64,000 nucleotides of DNA from Candidatus Thiodiazotropha sp. (ex Myrtea sp. 'scaly one' KF741663) (GTDB taxonomy: Bacteria > Pseudomonadota > Gammaproteobacteria > Chromatiales > Chromatiaceae): assembly GCA_025655555.1 (NCBI GenBank), contig JAHXIQ010000002.1:186001-250000 (forward strand). Direction: 5' to 3'. Position 1 is the stretch's first letter. The number at the start of each line of letters is the position of its first letter. Positions 34,434-45,501 of the stretch are shown here, piece by piece. The position numbers and the translations under genes are program-made. The notes below the pieces were generated by a model. The model worked only from the letters and a program-made list of their open reading frames with translations, did no database searches and was not told where the DNA came from.

Positions 34434-36791
34434 TCACTTCCCGATAGTTTTTTCGATGTCCTGCTTTAGCGCCTCAATATCCAGAGGATCCTCAAGGCAT
34501 CCATCCGCACCCATCTGCTTGCATCGTAAGCCATCCTCTGTCGAGTCTCCGACACCCATCGCAAGGATGGTCAGTGCAGTCAACTGCATCTTCTCACGGA
34601 TCTCTTTGATCGTATCATAGCCGTCCCGTTCCGGCATCATGAGGTCCATCAACACCAGAGAAAAGGCATGGTCCTCTTTCAGCGTTTCTATCGCCTCATC
34701 TCCATCTCCCGCAGCCACAACCTGAAAACCCCAGGCTTCCAGTTGTGGCGTGAGTAACAGGAGGTTGCTTAAATCGTCATCCACCAATAAGACCCGATGT
34801 CCACTGTAGGGTCCTATCACCTCTCCTGATTCACTTTGTGTCACCCGGGGTCTTTTCAGCAATTCATCCTCATGTGCCGGATATGTCTCCAACTCATCAA
34901 GCTCCACCTGCTGCGAAGATAGCGCCGAGTGATCAAATTCTATTGGCAGACATAGGATAAATACGGCGCCCTCACCCTCATCACTGACCAACGTAATCTC
35001 ACCGCCCAGTAAATGCGCTAACTCCCGGCTGATACTCAAACCCAGGCCAGTACCGCCATAACGACGGCTGGTGGAGCCGTCCGCCTGCTTAAATGCCTCG
35101 AAAATCAATTCGTGTTTATCTTTGTGGATACCGACACCCGTATCCTGCACGGCAAAGCAAAGTGGGTGCTGTGGTGATTCGGGCTGATGATAGAGCCTGA
35201 GTGTCACGCCGCCCTGGTGGGTGAACTTGAGGGCGTTGGAAAGGAAGTTTTTCAGAATCTGTCTGACTTTCTCCTGGTCTGAAAAAAACTGCTCGGGCAA
35301 GGTCTCATCATAAATGAGATCCAGACTCAGGCCCTGTGCGTCAAACTGAGGCTTGACCAGCTCGATCAGATCGGCCGCCAGTTGACGTAAATGTATTTTC
35401 TGCAGACTGAAACTGGCCTTGCCGGCCTCAATCCTGGAGAGATCGAGAATATTATCGATCAACGCCCGCAGATCGCTGCCCGCATCATGGATTACCTGCA
35501 ACTGTCTATGCTGTTGTGAACTTAACTTTTCACCCCCCTCATTGAGCATTTTCGACAGTAACAGGATGGAGTTTAGCGGTGTGCGCAGTTCATGGCTGAC
35601 GTTGGTAAGAAATTCTGACTTGTAGCGATTAGACTCCTCCAACTGACGGGCATGTTGCCGTTCAGCTTCCGCCTGCTGGGCATGGGTCTCCGCCAGGGCG
35701 GTAAGCTGTTCTCCCAGTGCTTTGAACTCCACAGGGCCCCGCCAGTTGAAACGCACTGGAGCGTCATCCCTCAACACCTTACCGACACCATCACGCAGCT
35801 TCTTGCCAAACTGCTCGGCCCGCAGGGCGATCCACCGAGCAACCAGTAACAGCACAATCAGGGAGATCACCACAATCGTTACTACCCGGCTGATCAGCAC
35901 ATTGCGGAACTGATCCAGTGGCGAGGGATCGACTTGCCGCCCGACCCAGAGCGGACCCGACCCCTCGGTAGAAAACAGGGGCACCCAGATAATCTGTTGT
36001 CCGTGCCCCTCCCAAAGTGCCAGTTTCCCTGCGGCGAAGATCTCAGCCAGACCAGCAAAGTCACTGAATGCCTTGGCTTCACTCGAACCGGCCAGGCGGT
36101 TTTCCAGATAGACACCATCACTGGTCACCCAGAGGGTATTGCGATAGGCGCGGGCCATACCACCCACATCGATGTTAATAACCACGGCGCCTAATGGCCC
36201 GACCCGGTCATCCAGATCCTGTCCAATAATGGGGCTGATCATACGCAGGGTCATGAAGCGGCGCGGGTCCATCAATGCTGCACCGGGGTTGAGGCTGATC
36301 TTGCTCACCGCCACCCGTCCAAACTCCTGGCGCACACTGCTATGGAAGAATGCCGTCCTTGGCATATCGGGTTTTTTGATCGTAGGCTCCCACTGTCGAT
36401 TACGTGGATTCAGCTCGAGCCAGAAACGCGGCTTACCCTGCATGTCGAGAAACAGGATCTGAAAAATATCCGGGTGATCCCGCAAAATTCGGTTGATCCA
36501 CTCCGAATAGCGCACCCTGGCCTTATCGACCTCTTCCTGTTGAGCCTCCCCTTCCAAACCCAGAATCATGCCTGGCTCGGGTAATTTGGCCAGCAAACGC
36601 AGCATCTCATGGCGACTGGCCAGATGTTCATCCAGATCACGGAAATCGGCACGCAAATTCTGCAAGTGTGCCTTATGATAGAAAAACTCCAGACGGTCCA
36701 ATACGAAAGGCAGGTTACTCAGAACCATGGCGGTCAACGGCGCAAAGCCGAACAGAAACAGCAGTATCAGTATCTGGGTGCGGAGTTTCAC
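34434..36791 (-). CDS. Hybrid sensor histidine kinase with periplasmic sensor and receiver domain
   Basis: A 785-residue membrane kinase. TM1 is at residues 5-27 and TM2 at 299-319, enclosing a ~270-residue periplasmic region that looks like a Cache sensor. A HAMP-like stretch and coiled coil follow, then HisKA with phospho-acceptor H400 in NVSHELRTPLNS, an HATPase_c domain (DTGVGIHKDK, GGTGLGLSIS), and a C-terminal receiver with D716 in LVLMDLMMPERDG. The ligand is unknown. It lies 64 bases before the receiver-PAS gene and is the likely source of phosphate for it. Confidence 0.92.
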   Translation of the reverse strand: MKLRTQILILLFLFGFAPLTAMVLSNLPFVLDRLEFFYHKAHLQNLRADFRDLDEHLASRHEMLRLLAKLPEPGMILGLEGEAQQEEVDKARVRYSEWINRILRDHPDIFQILFLDMQGKPRFWLELNPRNRQWEPTIKKPDMPRTAFFHSSVRQEFGRVAVSKISLNPGAALMDPRRFMTLRMISPIIGQDLDDRVGPLGAVVINIDVGGMARAYRNTLWVTSDGVYLENRLAGSSEAKAFSDFAGLAEIFAAGKLALWEGHGQQIIWVPLFSTEGSGPLWVGRQVDPSPLDQFRNVLISRVVTIVVISLIVLLLVARWIALRAEQFGKKLRDGVGKVLRDDAPVRFNWRGPVEFKALGEQLTALAETHAQQAEAERQHARQLEESNRYKSEFLTNVSHELRTPLNSILLLSKMLNEGGEKLSSQQHRQLQVIHDAGSDLRALIDNILDLSRIEAGKASFSLQKIHLRQLAADLIELVKPQFDAQGLSLDLIYDETLPEQFFSDQEKVRQILKNFLSNALKFTHQGGVTLRLYHQPESPQHPLCFAVQDTGVGIHKDKHELIFEAFKQADGSTSRRYGGTGLGLSISRELAHLLGGEITLVSDEGEGAVFILCLPIEFDHSALSSQQVELDELETYPAHEDELLKRPRVTQSESGEVIGPYSGHRVLLVDDDLSNLLLLTPQLEAWGFQVVAAGDGDEAIETLKEDHAFSLVLMDLMMPERDGYDTIKEIREKMQLTALTILAMGVGDSTEDGLRCKQMGADGCLEDPLDIEALKQDIEKTIGK

Positions 36792-36935
36792 AGGGATCAG
36801 CCAGCGCCTCTAATGCGGTGTAACGGACAAATGGTACACCACACTAAACCATGTCATGAATCACTCAAGCGATAGTATACATCCAGACATGGCGCGGACT
36901 CGTATTCGGGGCGGGAAAGCCTGTCGGTTGTCACC

Positions 36936-37403
36936 TCAGGCAATCTTTTTAACCATTTCGAGCACCTGAGCTGCGTGTCCCTTGGGTTTGACATCGTAGA
37001 TCGTCTCTCTGACGACACCGGACTTGTCGATAACAAATGTTGAACGCAGAATCCCCATCCGTTTCTCACCGTTCTTCTCCTTCTCCCGCCATACGTCATA
37101 GGCTGAACAGACCTCGCCGTCGGTATCCGCCAACAGCGTTACTGTCAGCCCGTGTTTATCGCGGAAAGCGGCATGGCTGATGCAATTATCGCGACTGATG
37201 CCGATCACTTGCGTCTCAAGACTGGCGAACTCCTCCATCAGATCGGAGAGCTCCACCGCTTCGATGGTGCAACCCGTCGTATCATCCTTGGGGTAGAAGT
37301 AAATCACCAGATGGCTTTTGCCCAGGTATCCGTCCGAACTGATCATATGCATATCGGCGTCCGGTAGTGCAAATACAGGGGCCTTGTCTCCAGGCTTGAG
37401 CAT
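36936..37403 (-). CDS. bcp: Peroxiredoxin, Bcp/PrxQ type
   Basis: A 155-residue thiol peroxidase of the bacterioferritin comigratory protein group, which reduces hydroperoxides with thioredoxin. The peroxidatic cysteine is C45 in DDTTGCTIEA; the family normally has Pro-Gly-Cys here, so the Pro is replaced by Thr. The second cysteine found five residues later in E. coli Bcp is a Val, so resolution would need C74, C99 or an external thiol. YFYPKDD and RSTFVIDKSGVVR are typical framing motifs. Transcribed alone toward the hybrid kinase operon. Confidence 0.92.
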   Translation of the reverse strand: MLKPGDKAPVFALPDADMHMISSDGYLGKSHLVIYFYPKDDTTGCTIEAVELSDLMEEFASLETQVIGISRDNCISHAAFRDKHGLTVTLLADTDGEVCSAYDVWREKEKNGEKRMGILRSTFVIDKSGVVRETIYDVKPKGHAAQVLEMVKKIA

Positions 37404-37623
37404 GTTATCACCTCAATTTTCTAATTATCGTCTTGGGTCGTTTGAAGACTGGAAGATAGTTGACAGTGTCCGAGCAGGTCAACCTCCGGTTTTTACCCTA
37501 GGCCCGCTAAACCCTACCGAAAAGCGCTCAAGCAGGCCAAGGTAGGCAGACCCAAATAGAAGATGCATAATAGGGGATACGTTGGTCGGAATTTCATAGA
37601 CTTCCGACACTTAAATTATATTG

Positions 37624-37643
37624 ACCGCCGCAATCGCGGCGGT
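37624..37643. repeat. GC-rich hairpin upstream of ExeA-like ATPase gene
   Basis: ACCGCCGC and GCGGCGGT form an eight-base-pair stem around the loop AATC, about 60 bases before the ATPase start codon. It is the only clear structure in the roughly 300-base gap between bcp and that gene. It could be an operator, a leader hairpin, or a terminator remnant. Confidence 0.35.
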
Positions 37644-37700
37644 TGTCGTCTCAAAGGGCGGCAGTTGCAGGACTATGCAACCACGTGAAGGCAGATCAAC

Positions 37701-38810
37701 ATGTATGATGACTTCTACAAGCTCAATGGAAAACCGTTTCAGCTAACACCTGATCACAAGTTTTTCTTCAACAGCAAAGGCCACAATCGTGCCATGGCTT
37801 ATTTGCGTTATGGCCTGGAGCAGGGTGAAGGTTTCATCGTCATCACCGGCGGCGTGGGTACCGGAAAGACCACACTGGTACGCAATCTGTTTGATGAGCT
37901 CAGCGGCATGAATGTCATGGCCGCCCAATTGGTCACCACCCAGGTCGACCCGGATGACATGCTACGTATGGTATGCGCCTCATTCGGCCTGGCTCACGAA
38001 GGTCTCAACAAGGCAACCCTGTTGCACAATCTCGAGGCGATTGCACGGGCGCGTCACGCCGAAAGCAAACAGATGTTGTTGGTGGTGGATGAGGCACAGA
38101 ATCTACCCGCCAGGTCCGTCGAAGAGTTACGCATGCTGTCCAATTTTCAGGTGGATAACCGGGCACTGGTACAGACCTTTCTGCTGGGCCAGGAGGAGTT
38201 CAAACGTACCCTGCAGAGCCCGGGCATGGAGCAGGTACGTCAGCGCATCATCGCTTCCTACCACTTGGAGCCCCTGAGTCCGGACGAGACAGAAAAATAT
38301 ATTCTGCATCGTCTGCAATTAGTCGGCTGGCAGGAAGATCCCACTTTTGACGAAGGGGTCTTCCGCATGATTTTTGAGTTCACCGGTGGTGTGCCACGCC
38401 GTATCAACGCCATGTGCGACCGCCTGATGCTATACGGCTGCCTGGAAGAGCTGCACCATCTGGAAAAGGATGCGGTGCTCTCAGTCATGCAGGAACTGGA
38501 ACAAGAAGTCAGCTTCGACCCACCGCCCGGTGAGGCCGATACGCAGCCGTCACCTGCCACACCGGAAGCCCCCCTGGCATCGGTCTCTCCCTTACACCCC
38601 AGTGGGAACAGCACTGGCACCGGACAAACAGCAACCGCACCACGTCCATCTTCAGAGCCCATGCCCCATGCAGATGAGTTGATCTATCGGATTCAGGAGC
38701 TGGAGAAGGAACTGGACGGGCTCAAGCAGACCATGAGAAACGAACAGAAGCTCCTCCGCAAAGCCATTTTACTGCAGATGGATCTGGACGAGTTCGAAGA
38801 CTTCAAGTAG
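37701..38810 (+). CDS. ExeA/GspA-like AAA ATPase with coiled-coil C-terminus
   Basis: A 369-residue ATPase. The opening MYDDFYKLNGKPFQLTPD is shared with ExeA/GspA and XrtA-associated ATPases. Walker A is GGVGTGKTT (residues 50-58), Walker B is LLVVDEAQNLP (near 125-135), and GGVPRRINAMCDR is the sensor 2 region. Residues 270-325 are a low-complexity Pro/Ser/Thr linker and 325-369 a coiled coil. The peptidoglycan-binding domain of full GspA is missing. Likely roles are assembly of secretion or polysaccharide-export machinery, but no such genes are adjacent. Confidence 0.85.
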   Translation: MYDDFYKLNGKPFQLTPDHKFFFNSKGHNRAMAYLRYGLEQGEGFIVITGGVGTGKTTLVRNLFDELSGMNVMAAQLVTTQVDPDDMLRMVCASFGLAHEGLNKATLLHNLEAIARARHAESKQMLLVVDEAQNLPARSVEELRMLSNFQVDNRALVQTFLLGQEEFKRTLQSPGMEQVRQRIIASYHLEPLSPDETEKYILHRLQLVGWQEDPTFDEGVFRMIFEFTGGVPRRINAMCDRLMLYGCLEELHHLEKDAVLSVMQELEQEVSFDPPPGEADTQPSPATPEAPLASVSPLHPSGNSTGTGQTATAPRPSSEPMPHADELIYRIQELEKELDGLKQTMRNEQKLLRKAILLQMDLDEFEDFK

Positions 38811-38831
38811 ACAACTTGAGGTGAGGTACGA

Positions 38832-39056
38832 TCAGTCCAGCGCTGGGCCGATGATGGCCTCAAGCGGCTCGAATCCTCTCGCCTCCAAGGCCTCGGCTAT
38901 ATCTTCCCAACGGCAATCCTCGTTGCACTCTTCCGCTTGGGCGATGATGCCGGTAGCGAAACGATAGGCCTCGTTGCGATCCAGGTCATAGGGGATCTTA
39001 AGCAGGCGAATCCGTTCGAATTTTGCACTTGGCAAGACCATCAACTGATCGTTCAT
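38832..39056 (-). CDS. Small acidic uncharacterised protein
   Basis: A 74-residue protein (start ATG 39056 with GGAG upstream) that is mixed helical and acidic: AYRFATGIIAQAEECNEDC in the middle and a C-terminal EDIAEALEARGFEPLEAIIGPALD. Two cysteines (in EECNEDC) are close together. Not recognised. It converges with the ExeA-like ATPase gene, ending 21 bases from it, and lies just downstream of gltBD on the same strand with an 89-base gap. Confidence 0.6.
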   Translation of the reverse strand: MNDQLMVLPSAKFERIRLLKIPYDLDRNEAYRFATGIIAQAEECNEDCRWEDIAEALEARGFEPLEAIIGPALD

Positions 39057-39145
39057 AACTTCTCCAGTCACATACTGACTCGTGGCTTACATCGAATATA
39101 TCGTTCCATGATAGACGAAAACACCCCCATTCAGAGGTATGCGAC

Positions 39146-40597
39146 TCAATACACTGGTAAATCACTGCTTCCCATCAGGTATTGATCCACAGCACGGGCG
39201 CATTGCCTGCCTTCACGGATGGCCCAGACCACAAGCGACTGACCTCGGCGCATATCTCCTGCGCTATAGACGCCATCGATAGAGGTCTTATAAGCATTTG
39301 CACCTTCAGTGGCGGCCTTCACGTTACCGCGACCATCCAGCTCAATACCGAGCTCTTCCACCATGCCTTCATGCACCGGATGGACAAAACCCATCGCCAG
39401 CGTCACCAGTTCAGCCTTGAGCTGGAACTCGGAACCGGTCACCTCCGACATCTGCCAGCCGCCTTTTTCATCCTTATTCCACTCGACCTTGATGCAGTTC
39501 ACGCCGGTCACATTACCCTGTCCATCGTCCACAAAAGACTTGGTGGCCACTTGCCACATCCTCTCACACCCCTCTTCCTGAGAGCTGGAGGTTCGCATAC
39601 GGTTCGGCCAGTTAGGCCAGGTAAGGGCCTTATCCTCGTTCTCCGGCGGTTTCGGCAGGATCTCTAGCTGAGTCACAGAGGCCGCACCATGTCGATTCGA
39701 GGTACCGATACAGTCGGAGCCGGTATCACCGCCACCAATGACCACAACATGCTTGCCTTCTGCGGAGATAAAGTCCTCCACCTTGTCGCCCTGAACGCGA
39801 TGGCTGTTTTTACGGAGAAAATCCATCGCAAAGTGAACGCCGTTTAGCTCACGGCCCGGTATCGGCAGGTCACGGGGTTTTTCCGCTCCCCCTGTCAACA
39901 CCACCGCATCAAACTCCTCAAGCAACTGCTTGACTGGAAAGTCGACGCCAATATGTGTATTCGTCTTGAATTCGACACCCTCGGTACGCATCTGGGCCAT
40001 ACGTCGGTCGATAATCTTTTTATCCAGCTTGAAGTCAGGTATGCCATAACGCAGCAGGCCGCCAATGCGGTTCTGCTTTTCGTACAACACCACCGCATGA
40101 CCGGCACGAGCCAACTGCTGCGCTGCTGCCATACCTGCAGGGCCTGAACCGACCACCGCCACCCGCTTGCCACTCTTGTGTTCAGCGATCTGCGGTTTCA
40201 CCCAGCCCTCCTGCCAGGCCTTCTCGATAATGCTGTACTCAATCGTTTTGATGGTGACTGGTACATCTTCCAGATTCAGCGTACAGGAAGCCTCACAGGG
40301 GGCAGGACAGATACGCCCCGTAAACTCCGGGAAGTTGTTGGTGGTATGTAAAACATCGATTGCAGCACGCCAGTCACCACGATAGACCAGGTCGTTCCAG
40401 TCGGGAATGATATTGTTGACCGGACAACCCTGGTGGCAGAATGGAATACCGCAGTCCATACAGCGGGCACCTTGCTGGCTGACACCTTCATCCGACATGG
40501 GAATGACGAACTCACTGTAGTGCGAGATCCTGTCCGCAGCCGGTGCGTAGGTTCTATCCTGACGAGCAATATCTTTGAAACCTGTTGGCTTACCCAT
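39146..40597 (-). CDS. gltD: Glutamate synthase (NADPH) small subunit
   Basis: A 483-residue FAD protein that feeds electrons from NADPH into GltB. N-terminal cysteines C46, C49, C54 and C58 ([17 protein letters not shown]) hold the 4Fe-4S clusters between subunits. [20 protein letters not shown] is the FAD-binding Rossmann motif and [12 protein letters not shown] the NADPH-binding one. Full length. It follows gltB by two bases, so the two are translated together. Confidence 0.97.
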   Translation of the reverse strand: MGKPTGFKDIARQDRTYAPAADRISHYSEFVIPMSDEGVSQQGARCMDCGIPFCHQGCPVNNIIPDWNDLVYRGDWRAAIDVLHTTNNFPEFTGRICPAPCEASCTLNLEDVPVTIKTIEYSIIEKAWQEGWVKPQIAEHKSGKRVAVVGSGPAGMAAAQQLARAGHAVVLYEKQNRIGGLLRYGIPDFKLDKKIIDRRMAQMRTEGVEFKTNTHIGVDFPVKQLLEEFDAVVLTGGAEKPRDLPIPGRELNGVHFAMDFLRKNSHRVQGDKVEDFISAEGKHVVVIGGGDTGSDCIGTSNRHGAASVTQLEILPKPPENEDKALTWPNWPNRMRTSSSQEEGCERMWQVATKSFVDDGQGNVTGVNCIKVEWNKDEKGGWQMSEVTGSEFQLKAELVTLAMGFVHPVHEGMVEELGIELDGRGNVKAATEGANAYKTSIDGVYSAGDMRRGQSLVVWAIREGRQCARAVDQYLMGSSDLPVY

Positions 40598-40599
40598 AA

Positions 40600-43500
40600 T
40601 TAGCGGCTCCCCTTACTGACTGCTGAAGCGGCACTCTGTTGTGCCTGCATCTCTTTCAAGGCACGTCGGTACTCTACCGGCATGACCTTGACGAATTTCG
40701 GCAGATACGCCTCCCAATTTTCGAGGATTCGCTTAGCCACTTCTGAGTTGGTGTAGTGAAGATGTTTTTCTACCAGCTGCTTGAGCCTGAGGGCATCGTA
40801 GCGGGTCATGTCATTGCTGAGATCCACCAGGCCATGGCTTTCGAGATCACCACCCTGATGATCCAGCACTTCCAGCGCAATGTCTTCGTCTTCGATGGGT
40901 TCCAACTCTACCTGAGCCAGATTGCAGCGATCGGAGAAATCTCCCTGTTCATCCAGCACGTAGGCAATACCGCCTGACATGCCAGCGGCAAAGTTACGTC
41001 CGGTAGGTCCGAGACAAACCACAATGCCTCCGGTCATGTACTCACAGCCATGATCCCCTACGCCTTCGATAACAGCCGTAGCACCTGAGTTACGCACACA
41101 GAAACGCTCACCCCCAACGCCTCGGAAGTAACATTCGCCATTGATGGCGCCATAGAGCACCGTGTTACCCACGATGATGTTCTCTTCCGCCTTACCGATT
41201 TTCGACGCGGCCGGCGGGTAGATCACCAGCCGTCCACCGGACAACCCCTTGCCGACATAGTCATTACCTTCGCCTGACAGCTCCAACGTGATGCCTTTGG
41301 CTACCCAGGCGCCGAAAGACTGACCTGCTGTACCATTGACCTTGATATAGATGGTGTCATCAGGCAGGCCCGCATGGCCATACTTCTCAGCCACTCGGCC
41401 GGAGAGCATGGTGCCGAACGTTCTGTTGTAGTTATGAATGTCGATGTCGATCTTTACCGGCTCACCTTTCTCGATAGCCGGCTGTGCCCGCTCGATAAGG
41501 ACCTTATCCAGTGCCTTGTCGAGACCGTGGTCCTGGACCTCACAATTGTAGATAGCAACGCTGTCTGCCGCCTGTGGTTTGCGAAGCAGCCGACTGTAAT
41601 CCAGTCCCTTTGCCTTCCAGTGGTTGATGGCTTTGCGCATGTCGAGCCGATCCATCTGCCCGACCATCTCATTCCAACTACGATAGCCAAGCTTCGCCAT
41701 CAACTGACGGGCTTCTTCTGCCACAAAGAAAAAGAAGTTGATCACATGTTCCGGCTCACCGGTGAAGCGCTTGCGCAATTCCGGATCCTGCGTCGCAATA
41801 CCCACTGGGCAGGTATTAAGATGACACTTACGCATCATCAGGCAACCCTCGGCAATTAGCGGGGCGGTGGCGAAGCCGATCTCATCCGCGCCCAAGAGGG
41901 CGGCAATAATCACATCCCTGCCGGTACGCATGCCCCCGTCAGCCTGCACGGCAATACGTCCACGCAACTGGTTCAGCACCAGTGTCTGATGGGTCTCGGC
42001 CAGGCCGATCTCCCAGGGCGAACCGGCATGCTTGATCGAGGTCAGCGGGCTGGCACCCGTACCACCATCGTAACCGGAGATAGTCACGTGATCCGCATGG
42101 GCTTTGGAGACGCCTGCGGCAACAGTGCCCACGCCCACTTCAGACACCAGCTTGACTGAGATCCGCGCCTTGGGATTGGTATTTTTCAGATCGTGGATCA
42201 GCTGGGCCAGATCCTCGATGGAATAGATGTCGTGGTGAGGTGGCGGTGAAATCAACCCGACGCCAGGCGTGGAGTGACGCACCCGGGCAATCTGCTGGTT
42301 GACCTTATGACCCGGCAGCTGACCACCCTCGCCTGGCTTGGCGCCTTGAGCCATCTTGATTTGGATGTCATCGGCATTCACCAGATACTCGGTGGTCACA
42401 CCAAACCTACCCGAAGCAACCTGCTTGATGGCAGAGCGTTCAGGATTGCTAGAACCATCTGTCAGCGGGTTGAAACGCTCCGGCTCTTCACCACCCTCGC
42501 CCGTATTGGACTTACCACCAATCGCGTTCATCGCCTTGGCAAGGGTTGAATGTGCTTCATAGGAGATTGAGCCAAAAGACATGGCGCCAGTAGCGAACCG
42601 TTTGACGATTTCGCTGGCCGGTTCCACTTCATCCAAAGGAATCGGCTGCTCTGCCCACTTGAACTCGAACAGGCCACGCAGTGTCAGCAGAATCTCATTC
42701 TGCTCATTAATCGCCTTGGCGTAATCTTGATAAGTATTCCAGTCATTACTGCGCACCGAATGCTGTAACTTGGCAATGGTCTCAGGCGTCCAGTTATGAT
42801 CTTCGCCACGCAGACGATAGGCATAGTCACCACCCACATCCAGATGACGCTTATAGATCTGCTGATCGCCATACGCCTTGTCATGCCACTTCAAGGCTTC
42901 TGCTGCGATCTCACTGAGACCGGCACCCTCTATCGTTGTGGTGGTACCGGTAAAATAGGCATCGATAAATGTACTTGAGAGCCCCACCGCATCGAAAATC
43001 TGTGCGCCACAGTAGGATTGATAAGTTGAGATGCCCATCTTCGACATCACTTTCTTCAATCCCTTACCAACTGCTTTGATATAGCGTTTCTGGGCCTCTG
43101 CAAATGTCAGCTCTTCCGTCAGTGACGGTAATTCGCTCTGAATGGTGTCGAATGCGAGATAGGGATTGACCGCCTCGGCACCGTATCCTGCGAGAGTGGC
43201 GAAATGGTGTATTTCGAGGGCAGCACCGGTCTCCAGCACCAGACCGGACTCGGTCCTCAAGCCCTTGCGAATCAGGTGATGGTGCACAGCAGATGTTGCT
43301 AACAGCGCCGGAATGGCAATATTGTCAGCATCCACCCTGCGATCGGAAAGGATCAGAATATTATAGCCCTCGCGCACCTTCTGCTCCGCCAGCTCACAGA
43401 GCGCATCCAGTGCCGCTTTCATTCCCGATGCGCCATCGGCTACGGGGTAAGTGATATAGAGGGTCCTGGTCCGGAAAGCACCGGCCGTGTTGTCTTCGAT

Positions 43501-45240
43501 ATGGCGTATGCGCTCCAGATCTTCATTGGTCAATACCGGCTGACTGACCTCCAGGCGCATATGGGCACCTGCATCGGCCAGGTTCAACAGGTTGGGACGT
43601 GGTCCGATTAAACTGACCAGCGACATGACCAACTCCTCTCGGATCGGGTCAATCGGAGGGTTGGTCACCTGGGCAAAATTCTGCTTGAAATAGGTGGAGA
43701 GGTGCTTGGCCCTGAGAGAGAGCACCGACGGTGGATTGTCCGCTCCCATCGAACCCGTTCCTTCCTGACCGGTCAGCACCATCGGGGTCAGCAGAAATTT
43801 GAGATCTTCCTGGCTGTAGCCGAACGCCTGCTGGGCATCCAACAAGTCATCTTCATCCGGTGCCATAGGCGCAACATCGGAGGGCAGCTCGTCCAAGTGG
43901 ATCTGGGTCTGATCCAGCCAGTCTTGGTAGGGTCTTGCTTTGGCCAGATGGGATTTGATCTCTTCATCGTCGATGATGCGGCCCTGTTCCATATCGATCA
44001 GGAACATCTTGCCAGGCTGCAAACGCCACTTTTTGACAATCTTCTCCTCTGGGATATCCAGCACACCCATTTCTGAGCTCATCACCACCAGATCGTCATC
44101 GGTGATCAGATAGCGTGCCGGGCGAAGACCGTTCCGGTCCAGGGTAGCGCCGATCTGACTACCGTCAGTGAAGGCAACCGCTGCGGGGCCATCCCAGGGT
44201 TCCATCAGTGCGGCATGATATTCATAAAATGCACGCCGTTCTTGATCCATCAGCTTGTTGCCGCCCCAGGCTTCGGGAATCAGCATCATCATGGCTTGTG
44301 CCAGGGAATAACCGCCGGCCACCAGAAGTTCCAGTGCATTATCGAAACAGGCAGAATCCGACTGACCCTCAGGAATCAGTGGCCAGATCTTATCCAGATC
44401 CTCACCGAGTATCTCGGAGGCCATGGAGTTTTTTCGGGCGCGCATCCAGTTCACATTGCCACGCAGGGTATTGATCTCGCCATTGTGGGCAATCATGCGG
44501 AATGGGTGAGCCAGATCCCAGGTGGGAAAGGTATTGGTTGAAAAGCGTTGATGCACTAACGCCAAGGCGGTAACCATGCGCTCATCACTCAGATCGAGAA
44601 AGTAGTCGCCTACCTGATCAGCCAGCAGCATACCCTTGTAGACGATGGTCTGTGATGAGAAAGAGGTAAAATAGAAGGAACCTCCTCCCTCTAACTCCGC
44701 CTGGCGTATCTGATTTTCAATCTGCTTGCGAATCACAAAGAGCTTACGTTCAAAAGCACCCTGATCGACACAATTAGCACCTCGAGATACAAAAACCTGC
44801 CTTACGACGGGCTCGGTAGGCTTGACGCTATATCCCAGTTCTTCATTGTTGACCGGCACGTCGCGCCAGCCGATGACTGTTTGACCTTCGGCTTTAACCA
44901 GATCTTCAATAGATTTTTCACAAACATCCCGGCTCGCTTCATTCTGCGGCAGGAAGATCATACCAATGGCGTAATCCCCCTCTGCAGGAAGTTCGAAATC
45001 TGTCACCGAGCGGAAAAATAGATCCGGCGTTTGAAACAGGATGCCAGCCCCGTCACCGGCCTTTGGGTCGGCACCCACTGCACCGCGATGGGTCAGTCTC
45101 TCAAGAATCTCCAGGCCTTGCTGGATAATCTCATGGCTCTTGGCCCCCTTGATATTGGCTACAAAACCAACACCGCAGGCATCGTGTTCATTCGCGGGAT
45201 CGTATAATCCCTGTTTCGGTGGTAAAGCACCCTGGCTCAT
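40600..45240 (-). CDS. gltB: Glutamate synthase (NADPH) large subunit
   Basis: A 1546-residue enzyme that transfers the amide of glutamine to 2-oxoglutarate, making two glutamates, and with glutamine synthetase assimilates ammonia. The N-terminal glutaminase nucleophile is the cysteine in [11 protein letters not shown] (C22, exposed after removal of a short propeptide). The FMN/synthase domain follows with the 3Fe-4S cysteines in [13 protein letters not shown], then the GXGXG beta-helix domain at the C-terminus. A 259-base gap before it holds the operon promoter. Unlike in some bacteria there is no adjacent regulator. Confidence 0.97.
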   Translation of the reverse strand: MSQGALPPKQGLYDPANEHDACGVGFVANIKGAKSHEIIQQGLEILERLTHRGAVGADPKAGDGAGILFQTPDLFFRSVTDFELPAEGDYAIGMIFLPQNEASRDVCEKSIEDLVKAEGQTVIGWRDVPVNNEELGYSVKPTEPVVRQVFVSRGANCVDQGAFERKLFVIRKQIENQIRQAELEGGGSFYFTSFSSQTIVYKGMLLADQVGDYFLDLSDERMVTALALVHQRFSTNTFPTWDLAHPFRMIAHNGEINTLRGNVNWMRARKNSMASEILGEDLDKIWPLIPEGQSDSACFDNALELLVAGGYSLAQAMMMLIPEAWGGNKLMDQERRAFYEYHAALMEPWDGPAAVAFTDGSQIGATLDRNGLRPARYLITDDDLVVMSSEMGVLDIPEEKIVKKWRLQPGKMFLIDMEQGRIIDDEEIKSHLAKARPYQDWLDQTQIHLDELPSDVAPMAPDEDDLLDAQQAFGYSQEDLKFLLTPMVLTGQEGTGSMGADNPPSVLSLRAKHLSTYFKQNFAQVTNPPIDPIREELVMSLVSLIGPRPNLLNLADAGAHMRLEVSQPVLTNEDLERIRHIEDNTAGAFRTRTLYITYPVADGASGMKAALDALCELAEQKVREGYNILILSDRRVDADNIAIPALLATSAVHHHLIRKGLRTESGLVLETGAALEIHHFATLAGYGAEAVNPYLAFDTIQSELPSLTEELTFAEAQKRYIKAVGKGLKKVMSKMGISTYQSYCGAQIFDAVGLSSTFIDAYFTGTTTTIEGAGLSEIAAEALKWHDKAYGDQQIYKRHLDVGGDYAYRLRGEDHNWTPETIAKLQHSVRSNDWNTYQDYAKAINEQNEILLTLRGLFEFKWAEQPIPLDEVEPASEIVKRFATGAMSFGSISYEAHSTLAKAMNAIGGKSNTGEGGEEPERFNPLTDGSSNPERSAIKQVASGRFGVTTEYLVNADDIQIKMAQGAKPGEGGQLPGHKVNQQIARVRHSTPGVGLISPPPHHDIYSIEDLAQLIHDLKNTNPKARISVKLVSEVGVGTVAAGVSKAHADHVTISGYDGGTGASPLTSIKHAGSPWEIGLAETHQTLVLNQLRGRIAVQADGGMRTGRDVIIAALLGADEIGFATAPLIAEGCLMMRKCHLNTCPVGIATQDPELRKRFTGEPEHVINFFFFVAEEARQLMAKLGYRSWNEMVGQMDRLDMRKAINHWKAKGLDYSRLLRKPQAADSVAIYNCEVQDHGLDKALDKVLIERAQPAIEKGEPVKIDIDIHNYNRTFGTMLSGRVAEKYGHAGLPDDTIYIKVNGTAGQSFGAWVAKGITLELSGEGNDYVGKGLSGGRLVIYPPAASKIGKAEENIIVGNTVLYGAINGECYFRGVGGERFCVRNSGATAVIEGVGDHGCEYMTGGIVVCLGPTGRNFAAGMSGGIAYVLDEQGDFSDRCNLAQVELEPIEDEDIALEVLDHQGGDLESHGLVDLSNDMTRYDALRLKQLVEKHLHYTNSEVAKRILENWEAYLPKFVKVMPVEYRRALKEMQAQQSAASAVSKGSR

Positions 45241-45475
45241 TACGCAAACCTCATTTTGCCCGTCCCAACCTGACTGAAGTCATGCCGGAAATCTTGAGCA
45301 TTCGCTGAAGAAGGAGTTATCGGCGACGATTCAGCCGCCCGCATACATCTTTAAGAGACGCAGAACATCGTAGGATACTTGAGAATTTCATCCTAGACCA
45401 GTACACCGGGGATTTCCCTGACAGTTCGATAACAATTTCCAGGAAAACTACCCCAAATCACACCACTTGGGCAAG

Positions 45476-45501
45476 CCCCTATGTATTTGAATAGGGGTTT
45501 T
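45476..45501. terminator. Hairpin at the end of damX
   Basis: CCCCTAT and ATAGGGG pair around an eight-base loop, followed by TTTTATT on the plus strand. It touches the damX stop codon. The T run is on the plus strand, whereas damX is read from the minus strand, so its role as damX terminator is uncertain; it may simply insulate the gltBD promoter region. Confidence 0.35.
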
